Program-made: the position numbers and the translations under genes
Assembly (NCBI RefSeq): GCF_004784475.1
Contig: NZ_SRRT01000006.1
Location: 496,001-560,000 of the forward strand
From: Streptomyces bauhiniae
Lineage (GTDB): Bacteria > Actinomycetota > Actinomycetes > Streptomycetales > Streptomycetaceae
Reading direction: 5' to 3'
Length of the DNA: 64,000 nt
Notes under the pieces: generated by a model
What the model was told of the DNA's origin: nothing
Databases searched by the model: none
Seen by the model: the letters and a program-made list of their open reading frames with translations, nothing else
Shown here: positions 50,399 through 58,436 of the stretch, piece after piece
Layout: each line of letters begins with the position of its first letter
Position numbering within the stretch: the first letter of the stretch is position 1

Positions 50399-50944
50399 AT
50401 GGTCACTCATGTGGGAGCCGAGGCGCCGGGCGACGAGCGCGGGGCACTGCTGGCGTTCCTTGAGGAGCAGCGCGGCGGCATCCGCCGGGCCCTGCTGGGC
50501 GTGACGGAGGAGCAGGCGCGCACCCGGCCCAGCGCGAGCGAACTGTCGCTGGGCGGGCTGCTGAAGCACGTCGCCGAGGTCGAGCAGGCGTGGCAGGCCC
50601 GCGCCCGGCAGGAGCAGCCGGCGGTGGTCCGGGACCAGTCGAACTGGCACGAGTGTTTCCAGCTCACCGAGGACGAGACGGTGGCGGGGCAGCTCGCGTA
50701 CTGGGCGGAGCTGGCCGCGGAGACGGAGAAGCTGATCCGCTCCGCGCCCAGTCTGGACGACACCTTCCCGCTGCCCTCGGAGCCCTGGTTCCCGCCGGAC
50801 GGCGCGGTCTCGCTGCGCTGGCTCTGCCTCCACCTGATCCGCGAGACGGCCCGGCACGCCGGCCACGCCGACATCATCCGGGAGTCCCTGGACGGGAAGA
50901 CGGCGTTCGAGCTGGTGGCGCTGGAGGAGCAGCAGGCGTCCTAG
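50399..50944 (+). CDS. DinB/DUF664 family protein
   Basis: This 181-residue four-helix-bundle protein shows the DinB-like metal-binding His pattern (LKHVAEVEQAW, SLRWLCLHLIRETARHAGHADIIRE). Related proteins include mycothiol- or bacillithiol-dependent enzymes, but the function here is unknown. It ends one base before the stop of the convergent decarboxylase gene. Confidence 0.85.
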   Translation: MVTHVGAEAPGDERGALLAFLEEQRGGIRRALLGVTEEQARTRPSASELSLGGLLKHVAEVEQAWQARARQEQPAVVRDQSNWHECFQLTEDETVAGQLAYWAELAAETEKLIRSAPSLDDTFPLPSEPWFPPDGAVSLRWLCLHLIRETARHAGHADIIRESLDGKTAFELVALEEQQAS

Positions 50945-50945
50945 C

Positions 50946-52349
50946 TCAGTGGTGGAACCCCGTGGCGGCCTCCCTGTCACCGGTCGGCCCCTCCTGGCGG
51001 CGCAGGCCGGTGAGGGCCCGCTCCAGGTCGGCGAGGAAGAGGTCGGCCAGGTCGTGGGAGAACCCGTTGCGGCACACCACCCGCAGCACGGAGAGATCCT
51101 CCCGGTCCGGCGGGAAGGTGTACGCGGGCACCAGCCAGCCGTACTCGCGCAGCCGCCGGGAGACGTCGAACACGTCGTACGCGGTGACGTGGCCGGCGGT
51201 GGTGAAGGCGAACACCGGGAGCTGGTCGCCGCGCGTGAGCAGCCGGAAGTCGCCTAGCGCCTCGATCTTCCCGGCGAGGTAGGTCGCCACTGCGCGGGTG
51301 GAGCGCTGCACCGCGCGGTAGCCCTCGCGGCCCAGGCGCAGGAACGTGTAGTACTGGGCCGCGACCTGGGCGCCGGGGCGGGAGAAGTTCAGCGCGAAGG
51401 TGGGCATGTCGCCGCCGAGGTAGTTCACCCGGAACACCAGCTCCTCGGGCAGCGCGTCGGCGTCCCGCCACAGCGCCCAGCCGACGCCGGGGTAGACCAG
51501 CCCGTACTTGTGGCCCGAGGTGTTGATCGAGGCCACGCGCGGGAGGCGGAAGTCCCAGACGAGGTCCTCGTCCAGGAAGGGGGCGACCATCGCGCCCGAG
51601 GCGCCGTCCACGTGGACCGGGATGTCGAGGCCGGTGCGCTCCTTGAGGGCGTCCAGCTCGGCGCAGAGGCCGGCGATGGGCTCGTAGGAGCCGTCGAAGG
51701 TGGAGCCGAGGATGCCGACGACCCCGATGGTGTTCTCGTCGCACAGCCCGGCCGCCGCGCGCGGGTCGAGGTGGAAGCGGTCGCCCTCCATGGGGACGAG
51801 CCGGGGCTCGACCTCCCAGAAGTCGCAGAACTTGTCCCAGCAGACCTGGACGTTGACGCCCATCACCAGGTTCGGGCGGGCCCCCGGATACCGGTCGGCG
51901 TTCCGCTGGGACCAGCGGCGCTTGAGCGCCAGGCCGGCCAGCATGCACGCCTCGCTGGAGCCGGTGGTGGAGCAGCCGACCACGGCCGAGGGGTCGGGGG
52001 CGTTCCAGAGGTCGGCGAGGATCGCCACGCAGCGTCGCTCCAGCTCGGCGGTGCGCGGGTACTCGTCCTTGTCGATCATGTTCTTGTCCAGGCACTCCGC
52101 CATCAGCACCCCGGCCTGCGGCTCCATCCAGGTGGTGACGAAGGTGGCCAGGTTGAGCCGGGCGTTGCCGTCCAGCATGAGTTCGTCGTGCACCACCTGG
52201 TACGCCGTCGCCGGGGCCAGCGGCTTCTGAGGCATCCGGTGGGTGGGCGGGGCCTCGGTCATCCCGCTGACGGGGTCGGCGTCCCCGAAGAACGGGTTGA
52301 CGGATATGGGGCGTTCCCCGTGCTTCCTGGAACCTCGGTGCAGCGCCAT
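50946..52349 (-). CDS. gadB: Glutamate decarboxylase (PLP-dependent)
   Basis: This 467-residue enzyme converts glutamate to GABA and consumes a proton. The PLP lysine is in INTSGHKYGLVYPG, with HVDGASGAMVAPF and FALNFSRPGAQVAAQYY as further family marks. ATG 52349 follows GGAGG by 8 bases. It is preceded, only 25 bases away on the same strand, by a ClC transporter gene, which fits an acid-resistance role. No GABA antiporter gene is in the window. Confidence 0.93.
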   Translation of the reverse strand: MALHRGSRKHGERPISVNPFFGDADPVSGMTEAPPTHRMPQKPLAPATAYQVVHDELMLDGNARLNLATFVTTWMEPQAGVLMAECLDKNMIDKDEYPRTAELERRCVAILADLWNAPDPSAVVGCSTTGSSEACMLAGLALKRRWSQRNADRYPGARPNLVMGVNVQVCWDKFCDFWEVEPRLVPMEGDRFHLDPRAAAGLCDENTIGVVGILGSTFDGSYEPIAGLCAELDALKERTGLDIPVHVDGASGAMVAPFLDEDLVWDFRLPRVASINTSGHKYGLVYPGVGWALWRDADALPEELVFRVNYLGGDMPTFALNFSRPGAQVAAQYYTFLRLGREGYRAVQRSTRAVATYLAGKIEALGDFRLLTRGDQLPVFAFTTAGHVTAYDVFDVSRRLREYGWLVPAYTFPPDREDLSVLRVVCRNGFSHDLADLFLADLERALTGLRRQEGPTGDREAATGFHH

Positions 52350-52374
52350 GGGCCATGCCTCCATCAGGGAAGGT

Positions 52375-53691
52375 TCAGCGGATCGGGGTCCCGTCCGCGC
52401 GCAACTGCATCTGCGGGCGCCCGGTCACCAGCAGCCAGGCGGGCAGCGAGGCGATGCACAGCAGGGCGAGCACCGCGGGGGAGGCGACCAGCGCGGCGGC
52501 CGTGAAGAGGCTGATCCAGCCCTGCCGGGTGATCGCCAGCAGCATGCCCAGCACGCCCGTGGCCACCGCGACCGCGGGCTGCACGGCCGGGACCAGCGCG
52601 TGTGCGCACAGCCCCAGCGCGGCCCCGATGAACACGGACGGGAAGATCCGGCCGCCCCGGAACCCGCACGAGGCCGCCACCACCAGCGCGGCCAGCTTCA
52701 CCACCGCCAGCACCGCGAACTGGGCCGCCGACCAGCCGCCGGGGTCCCGCGCCAGCTCCCCGACCTCGGTGAGCCCCTTGAACAGCGTCAGATGCCCGCC
52801 CGCGGCCGCCAGCGCGCCCAGTACGAGCCCGCCCGCCGGGAGCATCAGCATCGGGTGCCGCAGCCGGTGGAAGGCCGTGTGGACGTAGGGGAAGACGTGG
52901 ACCGCGCACATGCCGAGCAGCGCGGCCGCCGAGGCGATCACCAGGGCGGCCACCACGTCGCCCCACCGGGGGTGGCCGAAGGGCGGCAGGCCCAGGTCGA
53001 AGGTGGGGCGGGCGACCAGGCTGGTGGTGATGGCGCCGCAGGCGGCGGCGGTCAGCGGGGCGAACAGGTTGTCCCAGAGCCGTCCCCGCAGCGGGCGCCC
53101 GGCCAGCGCCTCGGAGATCACCAGCGCGGCCGCGACCGGTGTGCCGAACAGCGCCCCGATGGTGCCCGCCTCCGCCAGCACCGGCCACAGCGAGCCCGGC
53201 GCGCGGGGCACCAGTTTCTGCCCGAGCCACATGGCGAGCCCGACGTTGACCGCGATGATCGGGTTCTCCGGGCCGAGGCTCGGCCCGCCCGCCAGCATCA
53301 GCCCCACCGCCAGCACCAGCCCTGGCAGCACCCTCGGCGGCAGCACCGGCGCGTCCAGGCCGAGGGTGGCCGGGTCGGGCCCGGCGTGTCCGGGGACCTT
53401 CCACACCACCAGGCCGACCGCGACACCGGTGGCGAACAGCATCACGAACATCCAGAGCACCGAGTACCGGCCCACCCCCAGCGCGTCCGGCAGCGGCCCC
53501 CACAGCACGTGCTGGAGCTTCTCGGCCGCCGTGCTCACCCCGACGAAGACGAGGCTGGTCACGATCCCCACCGTCACGGAGGGCAGGATCAGGGGCAGCA
53601 GCGCACGCGCCGGGGCCGTGGGAGCGGTCGGAGGCGGCTGCCGCGCGGTGTCCTGGGCCACGGGCTCACCATAAGTGGACACAACGGACAC
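52375..53691 (-). CDS. ClC family chloride channel/transporter
   Basis: This 438-residue membrane protein has about 10-12 helices. Ion-path motifs are present: GGPSLGPENP (the GREGP-like loop), GTPVAAALVISEAL and GGRIFPSVFIGAALG. In place of the usual GREGPxxQ the loop reads PSLGPENP, so this is a divergent subgroup. The ClC-type exchange of Cl- for H+ would balance charge during proton-consuming decarboxylation. It is the first gene of a likely operon with the decarboxylase. GTG starts at 53691, 53682 and 53658 are all possible. Confidence 0.85.
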   Translation of the reverse strand: MSVVSTYGEPVAQDTARQPPPTAPTAPARALLPLILPSVTVGIVTSLVFVGVSTAAEKLQHVLWGPLPDALGVGRYSVLWMFVMLFATGVAVGLVVWKVPGHAGPDPATLGLDAPVLPPRVLPGLVLAVGLMLAGGPSLGPENPIIAVNVGLAMWLGQKLVPRAPGSLWPVLAEAGTIGALFGTPVAAALVISEALAGRPLRGRLWDNLFAPLTAAACGAITTSLVARPTFDLGLPPFGHPRWGDVVAALVIASAAALLGMCAVHVFPYVHTAFHRLRHPMLMLPAGGLVLGALAAAGGHLTLFKGLTEVGELARDPGGWSAAQFAVLAVVKLAALVVAASCGFRGGRIFPSVFIGAALGLCAHALVPAVQPAVAVATGVLGMLLAITRQGWISLFTAAALVASPAVLALLCIASLPAWLLVTGRPQMQLRADGTPIR

Positions 53692-53714
53692 AACATCCCG
53701 GACGGAATTCCCCC

Positions 53715-53745
53715 TTGCACCTCACCCGGCGTGAGGGCCGAGCGT
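53715..53745 (+). promoter_or_regulatory. tipA promoter with MerR-type operator
   Basis: TTGCAC (-35, 53715-53720) and GAGCGT (-10, about 53740-53745) are 19 bp apart, the long spacer typical of MerR-family promoters. The spacer holds the inverted repeat CTCAC-CCGGC-GTGAG. This closely resembles the well-studied thiostrepton-inducible tipA promoter. Confidence 0.85.
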
Positions 53746-53794
53746 GGACCCCGGCGGCGCGCCCGGCGCCGTCGACGACAAGGAGCGAGGAACG

Positions 53795-54556
53795 TTGAGC
53801 TTCTCCGTGGGGCAGGTCGCGGGGTTCGCCGGGATCACGGTGCGCACCCTGCACCACTACGACGAGATCGGGCTGCTCGTGCCCAGCGGGCGCACGCACG
53901 CCGGACACCGGCGCTACGCCGACGCCGACCTCGACCGGCTCCAGCAGATCCTGTTCTACCGAGAGCTGGGCTTCCCGCTCGACGAGGTCGCCGCCCTGCT
54001 CGACGATCCCGGCGCGGACCCCCGCGCCCATCTGCGCCGGCAGCACGAGTTGCTGACCGCCCGGATCGAGCGGCTGAGCCGGATGGCGGCGGCCGTGGAA
54101 CACGCCATGGAGGCACGCACGATGGGCATCGACCTCACCCCCGAGGAACGCTTCGAGGTCTTCGGGGACCACGACCCCGAGCAATACGCCGAGGAGACCG
54201 AGCGCCGCTGGGGCAATACCGAGGCGTACGCCGAGTCCCGCCGCCGCACCGCCCGCTACACCAAGGCCGACTGGCAGCGGATGCGCGCCGAGTCCGACGA
54301 CTGGAACACCCGCTACGCCACCCTGGTGGCCGACGGCGTCCCGCCCGCCGACCCGGGGGCGATGGACCTCGCCGAGGAGCACCGCCGCCACATCGGCCGC
54401 TGGTTCTACGAATGCCCGTACGCGATGCACCGCTGTCTGGGTGAGATGTACGTCGCCGACGCCCGCTTCACCGCGTACTACGACGCCCTCGGCCCCGGTG
54501 TCGCCGCCCACCTGAACGCGGCCATCGCCGCCAACGCCGACCGGCACGGGGCGTAG
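53795..54556 (+). CDS. tipA: Thiostrepton-responsive MerR regulator TipAL
   Basis: This 253-residue protein starts at TTG after GGAGCGAGGA. The N-terminal MerR HTH (VGQVAGFAGITVRTLHHYDE), a coiled-coil linker and the TipAS drug-binding domain are all present. Cys207 and Cys214 (YECPYAMHRC) match the cysteines that bind thiopeptide antibiotics covalently. It activates its own promoter when a thiopeptide binds. An internal ATG at 54122 (Met110) gives TipAS. Confidence 0.96.
   Translation: MSFSVGQVAGFAGITVRTLHHYDEIGLLVPSGRTHAGHRRYADADLDRLQQILFYRELGFPLDEVAALLDDPGADPRAHLRRQHELLTARIERLSRMAAAVEHAMEARTMGIDLTPEERFEVFGDHDPEQYAEETERRWGNTEAYAESRRRTARYTKADWQRMRAESDDWNTRYATLVADGVPPADPGAMDLAEEHRRHIGRWFYECPYAMHRCLGEMYVADARFTAYYDALGPGVAAHLNAAIAANADRHGA
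54122..54556 (+). CDS. tipA: Internal translation product TipAS
   Basis: A GGAGG box lies just upstream of Met110, the same residue at which TipAS starts in the studied protein. The product (144 residues) is the drug-binding domain alone and is known to sequester thiopeptides. The start here is inferred from this exact correspondence. Confidence 0.8.
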   Translation: MGIDLTPEERFEVFGDHDPEQYAEETERRWGNTEAYAESRRRTARYTKADWQRMRAESDDWNTRYATLVADGVPPADPGAMDLAEEHRRHIGRWFYECPYAMHRCLGEMYVADARFTAYYDALGPGVAAHLNAAIAANADRHGA

Positions 54557-54572
54557 GCACCCCGGTCCTGGC

Positions 54573-54938
54573 TCACTCGCGGGCCAGGACCACCGCCGTG
54601 CCGTAGGCGCAGACCTCGGTGCCCAGGTCGGCGGCCTCGGTGACGTCGAAGCGGAAGGCGACCACGGCGTTGGCGCCCCGCGCGCGTGCCTGCTCCACCA
54701 GGCGCTCCATGGCCTGGTTGCGGGTCTGCACCAGGGTCTTGGTCAGCCCCTTCAGCTCGCCGCCGATCATCGACTTCAGCCCGGCGCCGAGCTGGCTGCC
54801 CAGGTGCCGCGAGCGCACGGTGAGGCCGAAGACCTCGCCGAGCACCCGCTCCACCCGCCGTCCGGGCACGTCGTTCGCCGTCACCACCAGTACGTCCGGC
54901 TCGGGCCCCTGGCCGCCGCCGTAGTCTTCGAGTCCCAT
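54573..54938 (-). CDS. YbjQ/UPF0145 family protein
   Basis: This 121-residue protein has the family pattern VLVVTANDVPGRRVERVLGE, GLKSMIGGELKGLTKTL and RGANAVVAFRFDVTE. The fold is a small pentamer; the function is not established, though a heavy-metal-binding role has been proposed. It is convergent with tipA, 16 bases apart. Confidence 0.88.
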   Translation of the reverse strand: MGLEDYGGGQGPEPDVLVVTANDVPGRRVERVLGEVFGLTVRSRHLGSQLGAGLKSMIGGELKGLTKTLVQTRNQAMERLVEQARARGANAVVAFRFDVTEAADLGTEVCAYGTAVVLARE

Positions 54939-55087
54939 GACGCACAGCTTTGCCCCGGTCGCCGCACAGTGCATTCTGGGACGGCCGGTGGAACCTGGGC
55001 CCGTCATGAAGCGTTGATAGCTTTGGGCGGCCACCATGCATCGCAGCCGCCGTCGCCGCCCTCTTCCCCCCTCAGGAGCCCGGACCC

Positions 55088-56080
55088 GTGATGACACTCG
55101 CCCTCGGCCCGAGCTGGCTCGATCCCAACTATCTGCTGGACACGTACAGCATCTGGGGTCTGCTGCTCATCGTCTTCGCCGAGTCCGGCCTGCTCATCGG
55201 CTTCTTCCTGCCGGGTGACTCGCTGCTGTTCACCGCCGGTCTGCTGATCACCTCCGGGCAGCTCGACTTCCCGCTGTGGGGGGCGATCGCGCTGATCTGC
55301 GTCGCCGCGATCCTGGGCGACCAGGCGGGTTACATGTTCGGCAAGAAGGTCGGCCCGTCGCTGTTCAACCGGCCCGACTCGCGCCTGTTCAAGCAGGAGA
55401 ACGTCACCAAGGCGCACGAGTTCTTCGAGAAGTACGGCCCCAAGTCCCTGGTCCTGGCCCGCTTCGTGCCCATCGTGCGCACCTTCACGCCGATCATCGC
55501 GGGCGTCAGCGGGATGCGGTACCGCTCATTTTTGACCTTCAACGTCATCGGCGGTGTGCTCTGGGGCGCCGGGGTGACGCTGCTGGGCTCCTGGCTCGGC
55601 AACATCGGCATCGTCAAGGACAACATCGAGGCGATGCTCATCCTCATCGTCCTCATCTCGGTGATCCCGATCGCCATCGAGTTCCTGCGCGCCCGCGGCA
55701 AGAACAAGCGCGCGGAGCGGGAGGCCCCCGAGCAGCCCGCGTACGAGCAGCAGCCGCAGGCCCCGGTGATGGACGACTCCACGACCCAGCTCCGCCGCAT
55801 CGAGCCCGACCAGCCCTACGAGGACCCCTACGGGCGCCCCTACGAGCAGCAGGCGGCCCCCCAGCAGCAGCCGCAGCACTGGCAGCAGGGGTACGGCAAC
55901 CAGCCCCAGGGCGGCCAGGGTTACCCCGGTCAGGGCCAGGGCGGCTACGGGCAGCAGCAGGACCCGTACTACGGCCGGCAGCCCCAGCAGCAGCCGCAGT
56001 ACGACGGCTACGGACGCCCCCAGGAGCCCCAGCAGCCCTACCCCTACGGGTACGACCAGGGCGGCCAGCGCCCCCAGTAG
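55088..56080 (+). CDS. DedA family membrane protein with long Gln/Pro-rich tail
   Basis: This 330-residue protein starts at GTG after CAGGAG. The DedA/SNARE-associated core (about residues 15-205) has FFLPGDSLLFTAG, GDQAGYMFGKKVG and the FVPIVRTFTPIIAGVSGM motif with its essential Arg. DedA proteins are linked to phospholipid recycling across the membrane. The last ~115 residues are a low-complexity Gln/Pro/Gly/Tyr tail, predicted cytoplasmic and disordered, which is unusual for the family. Confidence 0.9.
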   Translation: MMTLALGPSWLDPNYLLDTYSIWGLLLIVFAESGLLIGFFLPGDSLLFTAGLLITSGQLDFPLWGAIALICVAAILGDQAGYMFGKKVGPSLFNRPDSRLFKQENVTKAHEFFEKYGPKSLVLARFVPIVRTFTPIIAGVSGMRYRSFLTFNVIGGVLWGAGVTLLGSWLGNIGIVKDNIEAMLILIVLISVIPIAIEFLRARGKNKRAEREAPEQPAYEQQPQAPVMDDSTTQLRRIEPDQPYEDPYGRPYEQQAAPQQQPQHWQQGYGNQPQGGQGYPGQGQGGYGQQQDPYYGRQPQQQPQYDGYGRPQEPQQPYPYGYDQGGQRPQ

Positions 56081-56090
56081 GGGCGCGCCC

Positions 56091-57749
56091 CTAGAAGCCC
56101 CTGGTGCGCTTGGCCGCCCGGCGCTTGCCGGCGGAGCCGATCCGCAGGGTGAGCCGGGAGATCTCCGCACCCAGGTTCACCCCGATGGCGATGGCCATGG
56201 CCAGTGACACGGCCTTGGCCAGCGACACCAGCCCCTTGTCCACCTCGCTCTGCGCGATGGACAGCAGACCGAAGTACGTGGCCGAACCGGGCAGCAGCGG
56301 GCCGATCGCGGCCGTGGTGAACGGCAGCGCGGACGCGAACTGATAGCGCGCCAGCAACTGCCCGAACAGGCCCACCAGACCGGCCGCCACCGCCGTGGAG
56401 GCAACCGGCGAGATGTTCGCGGTGTAGTGCAGCGCGCCGTACACCGACCAGGCGACACCGCCGTTGAGCGTCACCCACAGCACGGTGGAGCGCTCCTGCT
56501 GGAGCAGCACCGCGAAGGTCAGCGACAGCACCATGGACGCCAGGATCTGCAGCACCGGCCGGGACTGGATGTTCAGCACCGCGTCCGGGTTCAGCTCGCC
56601 GCCCACCTGCACGCCGAAGTACAGCACCGTCAGCACGCCGATCACGATGGCGACGAAGAAGTACATCACCTCCAGCAGCCGCGCGGACGCGGTGATGTAG
56701 AAGCCCGTCAGCCCGTCCTGCACGCCCGCCACCAGGGCTCTTCCGGGCAGCAGCGCGAAGAGTCCACCGGTGACCACCGCGGACGCCTTCACGTCGACGT
56801 CCGCCAGCGCGAACGCCACGCCGATCGCGGCGGGCGGCATCGCGGCCACCGTGAACTGGTAGAACTCCGGCAGCCCGCGCCCGGCCAGCAGCCAGGCCAG
56901 CCGGTCGCCGAGCATCGCGCCCAGCGCGGCCGCGACGAACACGATCGCGTCACCGCCGACCAGCACCGAGGCCGCGCCCGCCAGCCCGCCGCTGGCCATG
57001 GTCAGCGCCCAGCCGGGGTAGGGGTGCCGGTTGCGCCGCATCTCCGCCAGGCGGCCGTACGCCTCCTCCAGGGAGAGGTGCGCCTCGGGGTCCGTGAGGT
57101 CGTCCACCAGCCGGAAGACGGCTGCCAGCCGGGTGTAGTCGGTGCCGCGCCTGCGGACCGTCCGGGACGCCGTCACCGGGTCCTCCACCAGGGAGGGCTG
57201 ATAGGTGATCGACAGCAGTGTGAAGGTCACCGTCGGCTCGCAGCGGTCCAGCCCGTAGGACCGGCACACCGCGAACATCGCGGCCTCCACGTCCTCGGCG
57301 CCCTCGCCGCCCGCGAGCAGCAACTCGCCGATACGCAGGGTCAGGTCGAGCACGCGCGGGACCGCCGGGCCCTCGTCCTCGGAGCGCACCACCGGCTCCA
57401 GCGCCGGCCGCTCGGCCACCGGCATGCGCAGCATCGTGCGCATCCGGTCCTGCCAGGGCGCGTCCGTGATCAGCGTGATCATCGGGACGCCCGTCGCGGG
57501 GGTGAACGCGGGCGGCGCGTCCTTGACGCTGTACGTGCGCGGCGTGTTGAACGCCGAGCCCTCCGGCTCGGCCTCCGCCTGCGCCGACTCCAGCCCCTTG
57601 GGCACGGCGAACTCGGATGTCGTCTCCGACTCGCCGCTTCCCCTGGCGACCGCGAGTCCCTCCGGGATGGCGAACTCGGACGTGATCTCCGGGTCGAACG
57701 TGGCCCGCGCCTCGTCCGACCGGGGCTTGCGGTCCTCCGCCTCCGACAC
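56091..57749 (-). CDS. ThrE family threonine/serine exporter
   Basis: This 552-residue protein has a soluble N-terminal domain (to about residue 260) and 10 membrane helices, the single-chain ThrE layout (DUF1212 plus DUF3815-type halves). Marks are RIGELLLAGGEGAEDVEAAM, YPGWALTMASGGLAGAASVL and LPGSATYFGLLSIAQ. The N-terminal ~90 residues are an acidic extension with a repeated (I/T)TSEFA(I/V)P motif. GTG 57749 follows GGGAG; GTG 57773 is possible. Confidence 0.87.
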   Translation of the reverse strand: MSEAEDRKPRSDEARATFDPEITSEFAIPEGLAVARGSGESETTSEFAVPKGLESAQAEAEPEGSAFNTPRTYSVKDAPPAFTPATGVPMITLITDAPWQDRMRTMLRMPVAERPALEPVVRSEDEGPAVPRVLDLTLRIGELLLAGGEGAEDVEAAMFAVCRSYGLDRCEPTVTFTLLSITYQPSLVEDPVTASRTVRRRGTDYTRLAAVFRLVDDLTDPEAHLSLEEAYGRLAEMRRNRHPYPGWALTMASGGLAGAASVLVGGDAIVFVAAALGAMLGDRLAWLLAGRGLPEFYQFTVAAMPPAAIGVAFALADVDVKASAVVTGGLFALLPGRALVAGVQDGLTGFYITASARLLEVMYFFVAIVIGVLTVLYFGVQVGGELNPDAVLNIQSRPVLQILASMVLSLTFAVLLQQERSTVLWVTLNGGVAWSVYGALHYTANISPVASTAVAAGLVGLFGQLLARYQFASALPFTTAAIGPLLPGSATYFGLLSIAQSEVDKGLVSLAKAVSLAMAIAIGVNLGAEISRLTLRIGSAGKRRAAKRTRGF

Positions 57750-57806
57750 CTCGCACCGCTCCCTGAATGGCACCTTCCGATTACGCCTCAGTATGCGCGT
57801 GAAAGC

Positions 57807-57852
57807 GCGAGCGGGCCGCACCACCCCCACCGGGGTGACACGGCCCGCTCGC
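57807..57852 (-). terminator. Terminator between ppa and the ThrE gene
   Basis: The 12-bp arms GCGAGCGGGCCG / CGGCCCGCTCGC flank a loop that contains a smaller CACCCC/GGGGTG hairpin. It lies right after the ppa stop on the minus strand. Confidence 0.82.
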
Positions 57853-57865
57853 CGGGAAGGGCAGG

Positions 57866-58357
57866 TCAGTGACCGCCCTGCTCCTCCAGGCGCTTGAAGG
57901 AGCGCTCGATCTCCGCCTCGGCCTCCTGGCGGCCCACCCAGTTGGCGCCCTCGACCGACTTGCCCGGCTCCAGGTCCTTGTAGACCTCGAAGAAGTGCTG
58001 GATCTCCAGGCGGTCGAACTCCGACACGTGGTGGATGTCGCGCAGGTGCTCCACGCGCGGGTCGGTCGCCGGGACGCACAGCAGCTTGTCGTCGCCGCCG
58101 GCCTCGTCCGTCATCCGGAACATGCCGATCGCGCGGCACTTGATGAGGCAGCCCGGGAACGTGGGCTCGTCCAGGATGACGAGCGCGTCCAGCGGGTCGC
58201 CGTCCTCGCCGAGCGTGTTCTCGACGAATCCGTAGTCGGTCGGGTAGGCGGTCGAGGTGAAGAGGCGACGGTCCAGGCGGATCCGACCGGTCTCGTGGTC
58301 CACCTCGTACTTGTTCCGCGAACCCTTCGGGATCTCGATCGTGACGTCGAACTCCAC
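57866..58357 (-). CDS. ppa: Soluble inorganic pyrophosphatase
   Basis: This 163-residue family I enzyme hydrolyses pyrophosphate. The signature DGDPLDALV and the start EFDVTIEIPKGSRNKYEVD are nearly invariant. GTG 58357 lies 8 bases after GGAGG, giving the usual length. The same window encodes the membrane pyrophosphatase, so the cell has both kinds. It is divergent from the carboxypeptidase gene. Confidence 0.95.
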   Translation of the reverse strand: MEFDVTIEIPKGSRNKYEVDHETGRIRLDRRLFTSTAYPTDYGFVENTLGEDGDPLDALVILDEPTFPGCLIKCRAIGMFRMTDEAGGDDKLLCVPATDPRVEHLRDIHHVSEFDRLEIQHFFEVYKDLEPGKSVEGANWVGRQEAEAEIERSFKRLEEQGGH

Positions 58358-58436
58358 CGGTGGCTCCTCCATGATCAGCGCATAGTTCTGGTGATTAAGT
58401 GTCCCTCACGCAGGAGTGTGATCGCGAAAGGGGCTG

